Assembly (NCBI GenBank): GCA_905221605.1
Contig: CAJNDS010002074.1
Span: 532,291-596,290 of the forward strand
Reading direction: 5' to 3'
Source of the DNA: Symbiodinium natans
Lineage: Eukaryota; Sar; Dinophyceae; Suessiales; Symbiodiniaceae
DNA: 64,000 bases
The position numbers and the translations under genes are program-made. The notes beneath the pieces are model-generated. The model saw only the letters and a program-made list of their open reading frames with translations. It did no database searches and had not been told where the DNA came from. Shown here piece by piece: positions 29,396 to 42,800 of the stretch; within the stretch, counting starts at the first letter, position 1, and every line of letters begins with the position of its first letter.

Positions 29396-30897
29396 AAACC
29401 CTAAACCCTAAACCCTAAACCCTAAACCCTAAACCCTGAACCCTGAACCCTGAACCCTAAACCCTAAACCCTGAACCCTGAACCCTGAACCCTGAACCCT
29501 AAACCCTAAACCCCTAAAAATGGGGTGGAACGCAGGTGGCCGAGATGCCTCTTCCACGAATCGCGCGTGGCTGAGTGGAGTTGTTTATCGAAGCTGATGT
29601 GTTCTTCTTTACCACGGTTTAGGGTTTAGGGTTTAGGGTTTAGGGTTTAGGGTTTAGGGTTTAGGGTTTAGGGTTTAGGGTTTAGGGTTTAGGGTTTAGA
29701 AAAGAGTATAAATAATAATCCCTATCTTCCCCTTGTAAGGAAGAACATGTTTGTGTTTTTTGGGATTCTTAAGCAACTAGTAGACCACGGTCCCGGGAAT
29801 TTTTGTGGTTTTAGAGGGATGAACTTCTATGAGTTTAAGTGGGACGGAGAGGCCCAGCAGTTGATTTCAAAGGCGCGCCGCACGAAATATTCTTACGACA
29901 CCCGGAAGACTTGACATACTAGCGGATCCACCGGGCACCCCCAAACAGTCGCACGGTCCTGAACAGCCCGGCAAACTTGACTTTATCGAGGAGGCACCTG
30001 CTAAATTGGGTCGAACAGTGCTCCTTGAAAAAACTTCATAGAAAAAATCTTGCGAAGCACCAGTAGCCTAGGGCCTTGATGCATTACTTTGCCTTTCTTG
30101 CACCTGTGAACATGCCGCTGTTTGCAACAGCTGCTGGCGTATGAACTCCTCTTGGCCTTCCAGCCCAGAAGCCACTGAGATACAGAGAGCGGTGGGGCGA
30201 CGTTTCACTTCGGACTTCATCGCCGCCCGCCGTCGGCCCAGACATGGGATTTTGACGCAAATTCCCCAAAGACCGGTGCACAGGTGTTCAAGAGATCGTA
30301 GGCTTATCACAGGTGCCTGAAGGTGTAAGCTACAGTGATGGCTCTGCTTAGATCTGCTTGGCCGGCATCGTGCCAACGGGTTTAGGGTTTAGGGTTTAGG
30401 GTTTAGGGCTTAGGGTTTAGGGTTTAGGGTTTAGGCCTTACCATCCCCGGACTGCTTTCTCTCGCCCACGCAAAGTGAGTTGCTTGGTAGGGGGGAACAG
30501 ACGGCCCCGAAAACTGCTGGGTGTTGTGTTGGCCCTAAGGCAAAAGAAACATGCTACACTGGAGTTCCTACATTCCTACATCCTAAACCCTAAACCCTAA
30601 GCCCTAAACCCTAAACCCTAAACCCTAAACCCTAAACCCTGAACCCTAAACCCTAAACCCTAAACCCTAAACTCCACAAGGTCCATCATCTAGATCAAGC
30701 CCAACCATCTTGTGCCAAGGCTTCGACTGCAAGGCGAGCCGCGGCTTCTCGCTGGCCACCTCGATTGGCGCCGAGGCCCACTTCCCCACATCTGGCCGCC
30801 CTCTACCCTGAACCATAAATCTTAGATTTTAAATCCTAAACTCTAAACCCCAAACCCAAACCCCAAACCCTAAACCCTAAACCCCAAACACGCCTCA
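29396..30897. other. Array-rich stretch with weak islands
   Basis: CCCTAAA with CCCTGAA variants at 29396-29518, TTTAGGG at 29615-29700 and 30378-30436, CCCTAAA at 30580-30672 and 30800-30892. An island near 30718-30795 contains FDCKASRGFSLATSIGAEA in an open frame and may be an exon. The minus-strand frames at 30068-30376 are unconvincing. Confidence 0.45.
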
Positions 30898-30898
30898 G

Positions 30899-30955
30899 GC
30901 CATAGCCGAGACCGCTGGTGTGAACAAGCCGCAGAATGTGTGCCTGACAGCGCCC
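30899..30955 (+). CDS. Exon-like island, unassigned
   Basis: CGCCTCAG acceptor directly after CCCTAAA repeats. The frame contains AIAETAGVNKPQNVCLTAP. It runs into the next CCCTAAA array at 30960 rather than a G-strand array. Family unknown. Confidence 0.38.
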
Positions 30956-30959
30956 CTTG

Positions 30960-31145
30960 GCCTAAACCCTAAACCCTAAACCCTAAACCCTAAACCCTAA
31001 ACCCTAAACCCTAAACCCTAAACCCTAAACCCTAAACCCTAAACCCCCCGAAACCCCTAAACCCTAATCCCCTAAACCCCTAAACCCTAATCCCTTAAGC
31101 CCTAAGCCCTAAGCCCTAAGCCCTAAGCCCTAAGCCCTGAAGCCT
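30960..31145. repeat. (CCCTAAA)n array with CCCTAAG variants
   Basis: Perfect units at the left change to CCCCTAAA and CCCTAAG units at the right. Confidence 0.93.
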
Positions 31146-32097
31146 TGGTTTCAGTTTTCGATCAGCTGCGCCATGTGATGTTCTACGTCCGGGCCCTTTT
31201 GAATTTGTTTCGCAGGGGCACTCTTTTGATAAAGAATCCCTAAACCCTAAACCCTCCTAAACCCTAAACCCTAAACTCTAAACCCTAAACCCCAGTACTT
31301 ATTAGCTCTCCCTATGCGAGAATGGGCAGTTCGCAGCGTGTGCATCACATGGTGAGCCCCCCCCCCCTGGGGTTTAGGGTTTAGGGTTTAGGGTTTAGGG
31401 TTTAGGGTTTAGGGTTAGGGTTTAGGGTTTAGGGTTTAGTGTTCCCTCCCAAAAAAACACCAAAGAAACGAGACCCCGACGCCAACAAGTCTCATCATAT
31501 AAAGGCCCTAAGCCCTAAGCCTAAACCCCAAATCCTAAACCCTAAACCCTAAAATCCTAAGCCCTAAGCCTAAACCCCAAATTCTAAACCCTAAACCCTG
31601 AGCCCAGTGGACATCTGAGGTTAATGCTCGCTCCCGACGATACAAATGGCACACGCGCCCGGAACCTGGTATGGGTTTAGGTTTTGTTTGGTGCTAGCCC
31701 CCAGGATGGTGTCCTGAGTAGGGTTGTATAGGGTTGTATAGGGTTGGGTCCAGATTGTAGAGTTCAACTTTCAGGGATTAGGTCTTAGGGTCTTAGGCTT
31801 TTGAATTGGGAAATAGTCTCAAGGTCCACTTAAGGTTTAGGGTTGCGCTGGAAAAGGACCTCTGCAGCTGGAGCAGAAATCTGTGGCGACGTCTGCGTGA
31901 TCAGTTTTGGGCCCCCCTCCTGATAGCTTTCTAAAGTGTTCCCCTAAACCCTGAGCCCTAAACCCTAAACCCTAAACCCTAAACCCTAAACCCTAAACCC
32001 TAAACCCTAAACCCTAAACCCTAAACCCTAAACCCTAAACCCCAAAAGGGACCATACTTTCAGAAACCGGCCACCCCTTGGACCTCAGCATCTTCAG

Positions 32098-32155
32098 GTG
32101 CACATGGTCTCCCACTTTGATCCCCAGGCCGGTGCAATCAAAGCTGCAACATGGG
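32098..32155 (+). CDS. Exon-like island, unassigned
   Basis: TCTTCAG acceptor, frame VHMVSHFDPQAGAIKAATW, then a GT donor that is the start of a TTTAGGG array. Upstream is the CCCTAAA array at 31945-32045. Family unknown. Confidence 0.48.
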
Positions 32156-32304
32156 GTTTAGGGTTTAGGGTTTAGGGTTTAGGGTTTAGGGTTTAGGGTT
32201 TAGGGCAAGCTTGGCTGGAGGTTCTTCGAATCGCCTTTTGTTCACGGTAGCTGCGGGCCTCAAACCGCAGAAGCTCAGAAGCCAGAGTCGCAACCTCAAG
32301 GTCG

Positions 32305-32400
32305 CTTAGGGTTTAGGGTTTAGGGTTGAGGATTTAGGGTTTAGGGTTTAGGGTTTAGTCTAAACCACCCTAAACCCTAACCCTAAACCCTAAACCCCCC
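32305..32400. repeat. Head-to-head telomeric junction
   Basis: TTTAGGG units (32305-32360) meet CCCTAAA units (32367-32400) with only about six bases between them. Confidence 0.88.
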
Positions 32401-33884
32401 CAAAACCTTTGGCGATTGGGGCAGGTGCGGACGCCAGTCCTGCAAAGAGCAGGTGCCTGCAAGAGTTCGCCTGCCATGCAGGGTTTAGGGTTTAGGGTTT
32501 GGGGTTTAGGGTTTAGGGTTTAGGGTTTAGGGTTTAGGGTTTAGGGTTTAGGGGGGATCTAGGTTCAACGTTTCGACGTTTAGGGCTTCAGGGGTATCAG
32601 GCCTGAATCGCAAAAGCACCTCCAAGGGATCATGCACTGTACCAATCAAGACATGCGGAGACCTACCCACAAGTTAACGACTTGTGCATCCTGTGTTTAG
32701 GGTTTAGGGTTTAGGGTTTAGGGTTTAGGGCAGGAACATCTCCAGATTTGTAGTGAGCTACTGCCTGGAAATGGTCACATCGGCTTGAGAGCTTTCGGGC
32801 TCAGATGCAAGTCGCTTTGGGCATGTGGGCTTTGGCTGGTTTAGAACATGGCTGGGCGGGATGTGAAACAGACAGGAGACGAAGATCATTCCTTTCCTCT
32901 TCGATGAAACAATCGAACAATAAAAATGCATTCGCACGGAGTCATCCGGGCAGTGCAACAGGAAGTTCAGAGCTGGATACGCTGCGGACGCTGCGTTACG
33001 CAAGGGCGTTTGCTAAGCGCACGTCCTTTCGCCCGCAGTGCCATCACGGAACTTCCACGAAGGCATGTTAGTCCTGTCCTGCTTTCCTCCTCACACCCTC
33101 AACCCCAACCCCCAAATCCCAAACCCCAAACCCTACACCCTAAACCCCAAATCCGAAACCGTAAGCCTGAGCGAAGAAGCGGTAGATGAATGCCCATTCC
33201 GCTTTCGGAAGCCGTGCTGTGGGCCAGTCCACCTAGCCGTCGGGCGCACCCTGCGCATGTTCCTCCAGGCCCTGCATAAGAAGGCGAGGATTCTGCGGTG
33301 ATTATCGGGTTTAGGGTTCGTGATTCCATGGGTTATAGCGTTTGGGGATTCTAGGAATTGCTAGGGTTTATATAGGGCTTAGGGTTTAGAGATGTGTGGT
33401 TGAGGGGTCCGGGACTCGAGGGCTTTGGGCCTTTTTGTGGTTTAAGCTGGGGAAGTTGAGGTTTGCCAGCAGGCAATTCAGGGGTGGCTTATGTGTCTAG
33501 ATGTGCAGCCAGCCTAAGCTGACAACAGATTGTTGATACCAGGGGCCAGGGGCCTTGGGTCTACCGAGACCCCCGAGTTCGAAGCGTTTCCGGGTCGAGG
33601 ATTCGGCCTCGTTTCGATGTAGCTCATACAGGGTGCGGTTGCTATCTATGAGGAGAGTGCGGGACTCTCGAGCCTCATTAGGATTTAGGGTTTAGGGTTT
33701 GGGGTTTAGGGTTTGGGGTTTAGGGTTTAGGGTTTAGGGTTTAGGGTTTAGGGCCCTGGGTTTCTAACCAGGCCTTGTGAGCTTAAAAGTTGGAAGAGCC
33801 AGATTCGGCGTAGATTTCGATGCCAGGTTTCCCGTGCCGTTTCTTCTGGGCTTTAGGGCTTTAGGGCTTTCGGGTCCTGGAATT

Positions 33885-34042
33885 TTAGGGTTTTAGGGTT
33901 TTAGGGTTTTAGGCTTTTAGGCTTTTAGGGTTTTAGGTTTTAGGGTTTTAGGGCTTTAGGGTTTTAGGTTTTTAGGTTTTTAGGGTTTTAGGGTTTTAGG
34001 GTTTTAGGGTTTTAGGGCTATAGGGTTTTAGGGTTTTAGGGT
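33885..34042. repeat. (TTTTAGGG)n variant array
   Basis: About 18 imperfect copies of the 8-bp TTTTAGGG unit, the second such array in the window. Confidence 0.9.
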
Positions 34043-34366
34043 GTGGCACTTCCATTTCTGCTGCGCATCCGCCGCCAACAGCTGCAGCGTGGGGGCAGCC
34101 GGGCCCTGTTTGCATCCTACTACCTACCTAGCCGATGCTTTGAGCTTTAAACTCAAGGATTCTGCCTGACTTTGTCATTTGTGTGTGACAAACAGAGCTT
34201 AACATTTAAGAAATCGCAATCCCTGGTTCGTGGAGAAGCATAAGACTAAGCAGATGGAAGCATCCTTCGACCTTTTAGCCTCACCTCACCTTAGCACATC
34301 TCCCAACCATCGAAGTTAAACAGCAAACAACCTTCGCACTTTTGCCGATTTTGGGGGCACCTGCAG

Positions 34367-34436
34367 GGTGCCGTGGCCTTAGTGAAGCTTGCCGATCTGT
34401 CTACGGAGAGTCATTGTGCACGCGTGCTGAGGCGAG
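34367..34436 (+). CDS. Exon-like island preceding a family B element
   Basis: CCTGCAG acceptor, frame GAVALVKLADLSTESHCARV, then a GT donor at 34437. The family B element begins four bases later. Helical, possibly HEAT-like, but not assignable. Confidence 0.45.
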
Positions 34437-34440
34437 GTGC

Positions 34441-34606
34441 TTGGGATGCTCCCCCTTATACTAACAGTCCTTAGTAAGGATCATAATAGGGGGGGGGGGG
34501 GTACTATCATTAATCCCTATTGAGGACTGTAAGGATCATAATAGGGGGGGGGGTACTATAATTAATCTCTATTGAGGACTCTTAGTAGAAGGGAGGAACA
34601 TCCCAT
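34441..34606. mobile_element. MITE/introner-like element, family B copy 2 with internal duplication
   Basis: Ends TTGGGATGCTCCCCCTTATA and AGGGAGGAACATCCCA are imperfect inverted repeats. A block of about 65 bp containing AAGGATCATAATAGGGG and TATTGAGGACT is present twice in tandem. Confidence 0.75.
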
Positions 34607-36840
34607 GGCTCCCCACAGAAAACCGCAGGAGCACTCGCCCCCTGCACTGCCCAGGCGTTTTCGCAGGAGAAGAGCGTGGAACAGTGTCCACAGGATGCAG
34701 CCACGTGAGCCAAGTTAGGTGCCGGGATGTTTTTCATATTTTCGCTTTGGCTGACAGTTAAGAGGAAGGCCTCAACCCCATTTCCAAAACCCCAAACCCC
34801 AAAACCCTAAACCCCAAACCCTCAAGCCTAACCAAAATAGACCTAAACAACCCTGAACCCTAAACGCTATCTCAATTGGGACCAAGCCCTCAGTTTCCAA
34901 ACCCCTGTGCCCGTGCGCAAAGGCCAAGCTACCCACAGCATCACTTGTACCTTTTCTGATGTGGGGGGGGAGACTTAACCCAAGCTTTGGGCGGCCATTT
35001 TGTTCGTTTTTCGCATTGTGACATTCTTCAGTCCTAGCACGCAACTTCGCCTCTAAAACTACCTGTCCCAGTTTTCCCCTCCGCAACCGGGCCTTGTCGA
35101 AAACTTTATCAACACTGCAGAAAATCCGAGCAAGACGCGCGGCAGAGAATTTGCACGCACTTGCGACCTTCTAGAGATTTGATACAGGGTGTCGGGTCTC
35201 TAAGTGGCCCAAGTTGCTTCTGGAGGTCAGTTGGGAGGCTGCGGCAAGGTCCCAAAAAGTTTTTGTGGGTCCTACGCGGGGTGAACCCCGACACGAAGTC
35301 ATAACCGGGACATTTGTGTAGTTCGGTTAATCACAGGGGTATAGGGGAGGCCCCGAGATCAGAACTAGTTGATCACGTTTTCTCCAAATCTGAGTAACAT
35401 GCCTATACATAGCGCGGGGACATGCAAGTCTCATTGCAAAATTCGATTCGGACCTCATTTCAAGCTTGCCCTAAGCCCTAGAAGCCCCAAAGCCCAAGGC
35501 TGCAATACGCCCTGCAAGCCTCTTAAACACCCTTTACACCCCATGAGCCCTAAAGCCCGTAACCCTAATTCAGGAGCCTCTCCTGGCACCTGCAGGCATG
35601 TCGAGGCGTCTCCTTCGAACTGCTGCGCTTAGGGCCAGTAGCGTCTGGGGGTTGAGGGTTCAGGGTTTAGGATTTAGGGGTTGAGGGCTCACGGGTTCTG
35701 AGACAAGTGCATGCCCTTTCTGTTCACCAACTTCGTCAGACGTACGGCATGGGCCTCTCAAGCGGCTCGCAGTTGTTTCCAAGGCAAGTGTGTAGAACAT
35801 GAGCCAACTACACCCTAAACCCTAACCCCTAAACCCTAAACCCTAAACCCTAAACCCTAAACCCTAAACCCTAAACCCACTCCAAGGCAATACTCTAAAC
35901 GTGTGTGGGGCCTCCTTTGGCAACAGTGCTGCCTCTTGAGTCATGCCCTTCTCTCCAACTGAAGGATGGGGTGTTGAGGGTTTAGGGGTTTAGGGGTTTA
36001 GGAGTTTAGGGGTTTAGGGGTTTAGGGGTTTAGGGGTTTAGGGGTTTAGGGGTTTAGGGTTTAGGGTTTAGGGTTTAGGGTTTTGTGCCAGGAGCCGGTC
36101 TCGAAATACCCAAGCCGAGAAACCCAAAACGCGAAAACCCCGAAACCCCGAAAATCCCGAAAACCCAGAAAACTTCCCGAAAACTGCCCGAAAACCCGGA
36201 CAACCCCCCAACGCCCCAAACCCCGACACTAAAAGCCCTCAAAGCCCTCATTTTCGACCCTAAGCCCTAAGCCATAAACCCTAAGCCCTAAATCCCAAAC
36301 CCCAAACCCTAAACCCTAAACCCTAAACCCTAAAAGCCCCTCATCTTCGACCCGGCAGCAGCTTCCGAAGGTTCGAAGCCGCCGCAAAAAAGGCCGCCGG
36401 AGCCGCTGGGGCGGTATCCCGGCATCTGCAGCCTTTTCTTGGGTGAAGCGGGGTTTAGGGTTTAGGGTTTAGGGTTTTTAGGGTTTAGGGTTTAGGGTTT
36501 AGGGTTTAGGGCTTTGCGGGGGATAGGGGGGCAGGGCTTAGGGGTTCGGGCTTTTAGGCTTTGGTGTGCAGTTTTGGGTGGGCTAAGGGTTTTAGAGCTC
36601 TGGATTGGAACTCTGTGGCTTCGGGTTTCGGGGCCTGGCGTCTTTGTGAGTCAACCTTCATCCTCGTTTGCACCCGCACCCGAAGCAATCCTAAACCCCC
36701 AACCCCCTAAACCCTAACCCCTATACCCCTAAACCCTAAACCCTAAACCCTATACCCCTAGACCCCTTAAAAACCCTAAACTCCTAAACCCCAATCCCCC
36801 GAAACCCCTCAAGCCCCACATCCCAACCACCAGTTTGAGT
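34607..36840. other. Stretch with arrays and unassigned frames
   Basis: CCCTAAA-type sequence at 34780-34850, 35467-35575 and 35810-35880; TTTAGGG at 35655-35690; (TTTAGGGG)n at 35975-36060; CCCGAAA/CCCTAAA variants at 36090-36335; TTTAGGG at 36450-36515; CCCTAAA at 36690-36810. No assignable gene. Confidence 0.5.
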
Positions 36841-36844
36841 GAAG

Positions 36845-39800
36845 CCCAGGCACCCAAGCCGGCAGCTGCCAAGGCCAAAGCGCCTTCTGCAGGGGCCCTC
36901 AGAGCATTGAGGACTGTTTGTGTCGGCTTTAGGGTTTAGGGTTTAGGGGTTAGGGGTTAGGGGTTAGGGGTTAGGGTTTGGGGTTGCAGGCCGCAAGGCA
37001 AACTCAAGCAAAGATAGCAGCGTCGGAACTCAAGAGCGCGGAGAAGCACCAAAGCCCCAAACCCTCAGCCCGAAACCCCGAGACCTGGGGCTTAGGGTTT
37101 AGGGTTTAGGGTTTAAGGTTTAGGGTTTAGGGTTTAGGGTTTACCCCCCCCAAACTCCCAAAACCCCGAAGCCTCAAACCCTCAACCCCCCAAGCCCTGG
37201 AAAAAGGTGGTGGCGAAGTCGAAGGCCGCGCCCGCGCCGAAGCTGACCACCCTTGAGGCACCGACACTATCGGCAGAGTTTAGGGTTTAGGGTTTAGGGT
37301 TTAGGGTTGAGGGTTTAGGGTTTAGGGTTTAGGGCCCTATGGCGCCCCAGCATACCGCGAGGACAAGAAGAAGTTTATAAAGATGTGGGACCACAAAATC
37401 GACGACAAAGAGTGCGAGGCGCGTCCGATGTTGCTTGCTTCGGCGACGGGCGCTGTGGCCTTGAGAGGGAGCGGCTCCTTGCATTCAGCCTACGCCACTG
37501 GGAGGTTCATGGGTACTTGCAACCCCAATTGTAACTGTACCCATACGCCCCCCCTAAGTCCCTTAAGTGTACAAGTTATAAGTAGACAACCCCAGTTGGA
37601 ACTGTACTTATACGCCCCCTAAGTCCCTTAAGTAGGTTAGAGGCAGACTTATAACTTTGGTTGTAAGTACTCATGAACTTGGTTGGCCTTTCGTGCAGTT
37701 TTTTTGTTGGGGGGGTTTGTGTTGGTTTTTGTGTATGCACTGGGTTTTTGGGGGTTGTTGTATGTGTGTGTGTAGGCCGCTCTCTCGGGGCTCGAACCCT
37801 GCCCCTCCCACCCCCTCCAAGCATTAGCCCACTAAGTCGTTGGACTGCAGAACCCTAAACCCTAAACCCTAAACCCTAAACCCCAAACCCCAAACCCCAA
37901 ACCCCAAACCCCAAACCCCAAACCCTAAACCCTAAACCCTAAACCCTATTTCTTTGCGCCGGAGATCGCAGGTGGAAGCTGAGGCAAACAAGAAAGCAAA
38001 GAAGGCCGGGGGGGGGGGGGGGAGGGAGGAAGGAAGGTTCGAGGTGGAATGTCGGAGGAGAGAAGAGATGTTTAGGGCCTAGGGTTTAGGGTTTAGGGCT
38101 TAGGGCTCACGGTTTAGGGTTTAAGGTTTAGGGTTTAGGGTTCAGGGGATTCCTGACCACAATCCGAACAGCAATTCGGACTTGTCGTCAAGAGTCCCGC
38201 GCCAGGGGGATCAGGGTCTCGGCAGGACCTGGAAACTGCGCTGAAGAAGCTGCAGACCGATGAGCTCTACCTCAAAGTGAAAGAGGACAGTCGGAGATCT
38301 TACCGACTACACCCTAAACCCTCCTGAATAATTGGAAAAGGGTTTGGCGTGTTATTATGGTATATTCATAAAGGGACCCTGAGGGAATACCATTACAGTA
38401 ATTGTTCCGACCCCTATATTAGGGGTTTAGGGTTGCATCTCACAGGAAAAAGAGGGACTGTTTCTGAGACTGCTCCGTGGTTCCTCCACCAGAGAATCCG
38501 GCGCCCATTGAATTGCTGGGAATGTTTGACGTCAATCCTCTTTGTGCGATAATTGCGTGTGCCCATTCTGAGAACTGTCGACAGGAGGAAGAACGGCTTA
38601 GTCGTAAAAACCCTAAACCCTAAACCCTAAACCCTAAACCCTAAACCCTAAACCCTAAACCCTAAACCCTAAACTCTTGACCTGCAGGAGATAAAGGAGC
38701 ATGAGATGCAAGCAAAGCGCCGGGAAGCTGAGACCCTAAACCCTAAACCCTAAACCCTAAACCCTAAACCCTAAACCCTAAACCCTAAACCCTAAACCCT
38801 AAACCCTAAACCCTAAACCCTAAACCCTAAACCCTAAACCCTAAACCCTAAACCTAACCCTAAACCCTAAACCCTAAACCCTAAACCCTAAACCCTAAAC
38901 CCTAAACCCTAAACCCTAAACCCTAAACCCTAAACCCTAAACCCTAAACCCTAAACCCTAAACCCTAAACCCTAAACCCTAAACCCTAAACCCTAACCCT
39001 AAACCCTAAACCCTAAACCCTAAACCCTAAACCAGTATTGAGGCCTCAGAAAGGGGGCCCAGGAATTCGAATTGCAGGTTCTGGAGTTTTTTGGGGTGCA
39101 AATGCAGAACGAAGAATCTTTCTAGCAGGTATAGTATTGATGCTACACAAAGCACATTTTTTGTGCTGTTAATGGCAAACAATGATAGTTTTTGTCAGAC
39201 AATACCGTGCTTAGTTTTGAACCAGGAGTAGCGCAGCTCAGCTTCTGCTGAAGTATGCTGCACAAGTGGCACAAAGAGGTGTCCCAGAGACGGTAAACCC
39301 TCAACCCGCAACCTCTCTACACCAAGAGGCCCAAACCCTCAACCCAAAGCCCTGCACCCTAAACCCTCAACCCAAAGCCCTGCACCCTAAACCCTAAACC
39401 CTAAACCCTAAACCCTAAACCCTAAACCCTAAACCCTAAACCCTAAACCCTAAACCCTAAACCCTAAACCCTAAACCCCAAGCAGCATAAAGGACCCCAG
39501 GGACCGAGTTACGATAGCGCCCCGCGGAAGACGAGACCCAGGCGAGGCCGAGCGTACGGCGCTGTCGGCAAAGACGGACGCCAAGGCCCAGTTTATAATG
39601 CCTTTAGGGTTTAGGGTTTAGGGTTTAGGGTTTAGGGTTTAGAATTTAGGGCTACTATAGGGCTGAATAATTAGAATATGGTTATGGGGGGTTTTAGGAT
39701 ATGGTTAAGAAAGGGACCCTAAGGGAATACTATTAGGAATTATCCCGACACCCTACTTTCGCTTGCTCCCTTTGGACGATTCTTGGTTTCTGGGCTCCTT

Positions 39801-42800
39801 GACTTAAACAAGCTCCTTTGCAAGCCTATCTCTGTGGTTGCTGTATGTTTCCTGGGCTCCCGAGTTTTTGCGAAATAGCGAGGTTTAGGGTTTAGGGCCA
39901 GGCATCTTCGGCTGCTAATTCTCTAGCTACCTACGCAGCTATTTATATAGGGTCTCGGGCTCTTCGACGGGGAGCTGACGATTATAGATTGGGGTCCCTA
40001 AGCCTTTGGAGGGGTCTGTCTCCGCAGAGGCGCAGGCGGCTGCTCCCAAGTCGGACAAGCCCACCGCAGCTCTCATCTCAGGTTGTCGGTTTAGGGTTTA
40101 GGGTTTAAGTTTAAGGTTTAGGGTTTAGGGTTTACGGTTTACGGTTTAGGGTTTAGGGTTTAGGGTGTAGGGTGTAGGGTGTAGGGTTTAGGGTTTAGGC
40201 TTAGGGTTTAGGGTTTAGGGTTTAGGGTTTAGGGTTTAGGGTTTAGGGCAACATGTCGCACAGGTTGAGCACCCGGAGGTGCGTGATTTTGGGGTCTTGA
40301 GCTGGTGTGAGCCTTAACTACGCGATGGTCTTTAAAAAAAGGATCCCTCTTAAAGTTCACCTTGCTACTCTCTTTGAAAAAATCATCTTGGGGGTTCAGG
40401 GCTGCCATGCTTGAGCGGCCACCTGAGGCCAGTGCAGAGGCAGTGGAAGCCTCGGAAGGTGCAATGAGCGATCTTGATGTGGCGCTCGCCAGCAGTGGCA
40501 AGGACCGCTAAGCCACAGGAAGCCCAAATGGGTGTTAATGGGTTCACATGGGTTGACACCGATTCAGATTTAAATGGGTTTGCACGGGTTAAATGGGTTT
40601 TGGTGGGTGTAACCGGGTTTAGAGGGGTTTAAAGGGTTTAAGGGTTTATGGCTAGCAAACCGTGCCTTGCTAGTTGTGGCAGGCCCTTTCTCCTACGTAG
40701 CGCAAGCGGAACACCTGTTGGCACTTCGACTGAAGCCTCTTGTCATGCGGAGGACGCTGCTGGAGCGAAGGTGCCATTCCGACTAGCGGTTCGGCGGTTA
40801 GGGTTTCGTGTTTAGGGTTTAGGGTTTAGGGGTTCTGTTCGGCGATGCCCCGTTGAAGTGTAGGGGCATGGAAGAACCATCAGCGCAAGTTGCCTGCCAA
40901 GAGTGAAGCTTGCAAGCCATCGGGGAAGCTTCGTGTCCAACAAGAGAGCTAGTTCAAGGTCGATACGGGGTTTTTGCGAAAATAGGGGACCCCCAACCAT
41001 AGGCCCCTAAATAGTAGGGACTCCCTGAAAAAAGGACCCTAATATGGTGCCCCGAATTTCGGAAACCCCCCATACGGGGGTGTCAAAAATGGGGGGTACC
41101 CTTTTTGGGGGTCCCTTTCAATTTAAGGGGTACCTACTCTTCTTGGGGGTCTGTTTAAGGGGTACCCCTATTTTGGGACATGCCCATGTTCAGCTCGAGT
41201 CTTTCCACCAATGTGTTGTCACGTGCATGCTGCGCGGACGTACCCGAAGTCCCCAGGCCCCACACCCTGAACTCCCCAAACCCTAAACCCCAAACCCCAA
41301 AACCTTAAACCCTAAATCCTAAACCCTAAACCCTAAACCCTAAGCCCCAAACCCTAAACCCTAAGCCCCAAACCCTAAACCCTATAGCCCAAAACCCTGA
41401 ACTCCGACTCACTGGCAAGGCGCAAGCTCTCGCAACGCTCGAGAAGCTGGCGCAAGCCACTCCCTTCGTGCTCCCGAAGCTACCAGCGTGCGAAGCCGAG
41501 AGGTTTAGGGTTTAGGGTTTGGGGTTTAGGGTTTAGGGTTTAGGGTTTAGGGTTTAGGATTTAGGGTTTTCGGTTTTTGGGTTTTGGGTTTGGGGTTTAG
41601 GGCGTAGGGTTTAGAGCAAGTTCTGAGAACCTCTGGACAGCTAGGAACAGCAATGCCGAGGCTACCCAGAAAATGGTCTTATTGCCGAGTCCTGAACCCT
41701 AAACCTAGACCCTTGTACAGCAGTGCAAGATTTCTGGGTATTTTCTGCATGAACCCGAAAGTAACATGAACCCGATTATACCCTTGCACCCTGAACCCTA
41801 AACCCCCAACCCGACGAAAACCCTAAACCCCGGGCAGGCTGGTAGATCTATTCGCGGACAGCAAGCTCGGCCCTCCAGCCGTTAAGGCCTCGTCTGCTGG
41901 ATTCCTCGAACACTCTTAAGCCTTCCGCTTCTATAACATAGGGGCCTTAATAACTAGAATAAGGTTTTGGGGGTTCGTTTAGTATACTGACAGAGGGACC
42001 ACTAGGGAATATGATTACTAACTATTCCGACGCCTATATTAAACCTGAGTCCTAAACCTGAAGGCCCAAGTTACCTAGCATACAGCTCGGACCCCTGAAG
42101 CCCAGACCCTAAGCCGTAAGCCCCCCCTGACATCCTGAACATACCTCTTGTTCCGGGTTCGGGGTGTTTGGTGGAGGCGGGCTGAGGGTTCTTTAGGGGC
42201 TTTCCAGGGTTGAGCAAACCCTAAAGCCTAAACCCTAAACCCTAGACCCCTACACCCTAGACCCTAAACCCTTTAGTGGTTTAGGGGACTTTTCAGGGTT
42301 TCAGGGTTAAATCATACGTAGGTGTAGGTGTTTAAGCTCATACGTAGGTGTAGGTGTTTAAGCTCGGAGGCTGCCGTGGCCATCGTTTCCAACATCCAGC
42401 CGAAGGGCCATGGAGTTGCCAGTGAGGCCTGCTGCTTGCAGAGGTGTAGGTGTGCAGGTGTGCAGGTGTGTAGGTGTGTAGGTGTGCAGGTGTGTAGGTG
42501 TGTAGGTGTGCAGGTGTGTAGGTGTGTAGGTGTGCAGGTGTGCAGGTGTGCAGGTGTGCAGGTGTGCAGGTGTGTAGGTGTGAAGGTGTGTAGGTGTGTA
42601 GGTGTGCAGGTGTGTAGGTGTGTAGGTGTGCAGGTGTGCAGGTGTGCAGGTGTGTAGGTGTGAAGGTGTGTAGGTGTGTAGGTGTGCAGGTGTGTAGGTG
42701 TGAAGGTATGCAGGTGTGCAGGTGTGCAGGTGTGTAGGTGTGTAGGTGTGCAGGTGTGTAGGTGTGTAGGTGTGCAGGTGTGTAGGTGTGTAGGTGTGCA

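Noticed and set aside
34250-34345. 5S rRNA-like segment (CATCGAAGTTAAACAG)
   Set aside because: Only a short core resembles 5S rRNA. The flanking helices do not form and the rest does not match.
38732-39030. True chromosome end
   Set aside because: The array is interstitial with genes continuing on both sides. All long arrays here are internal.
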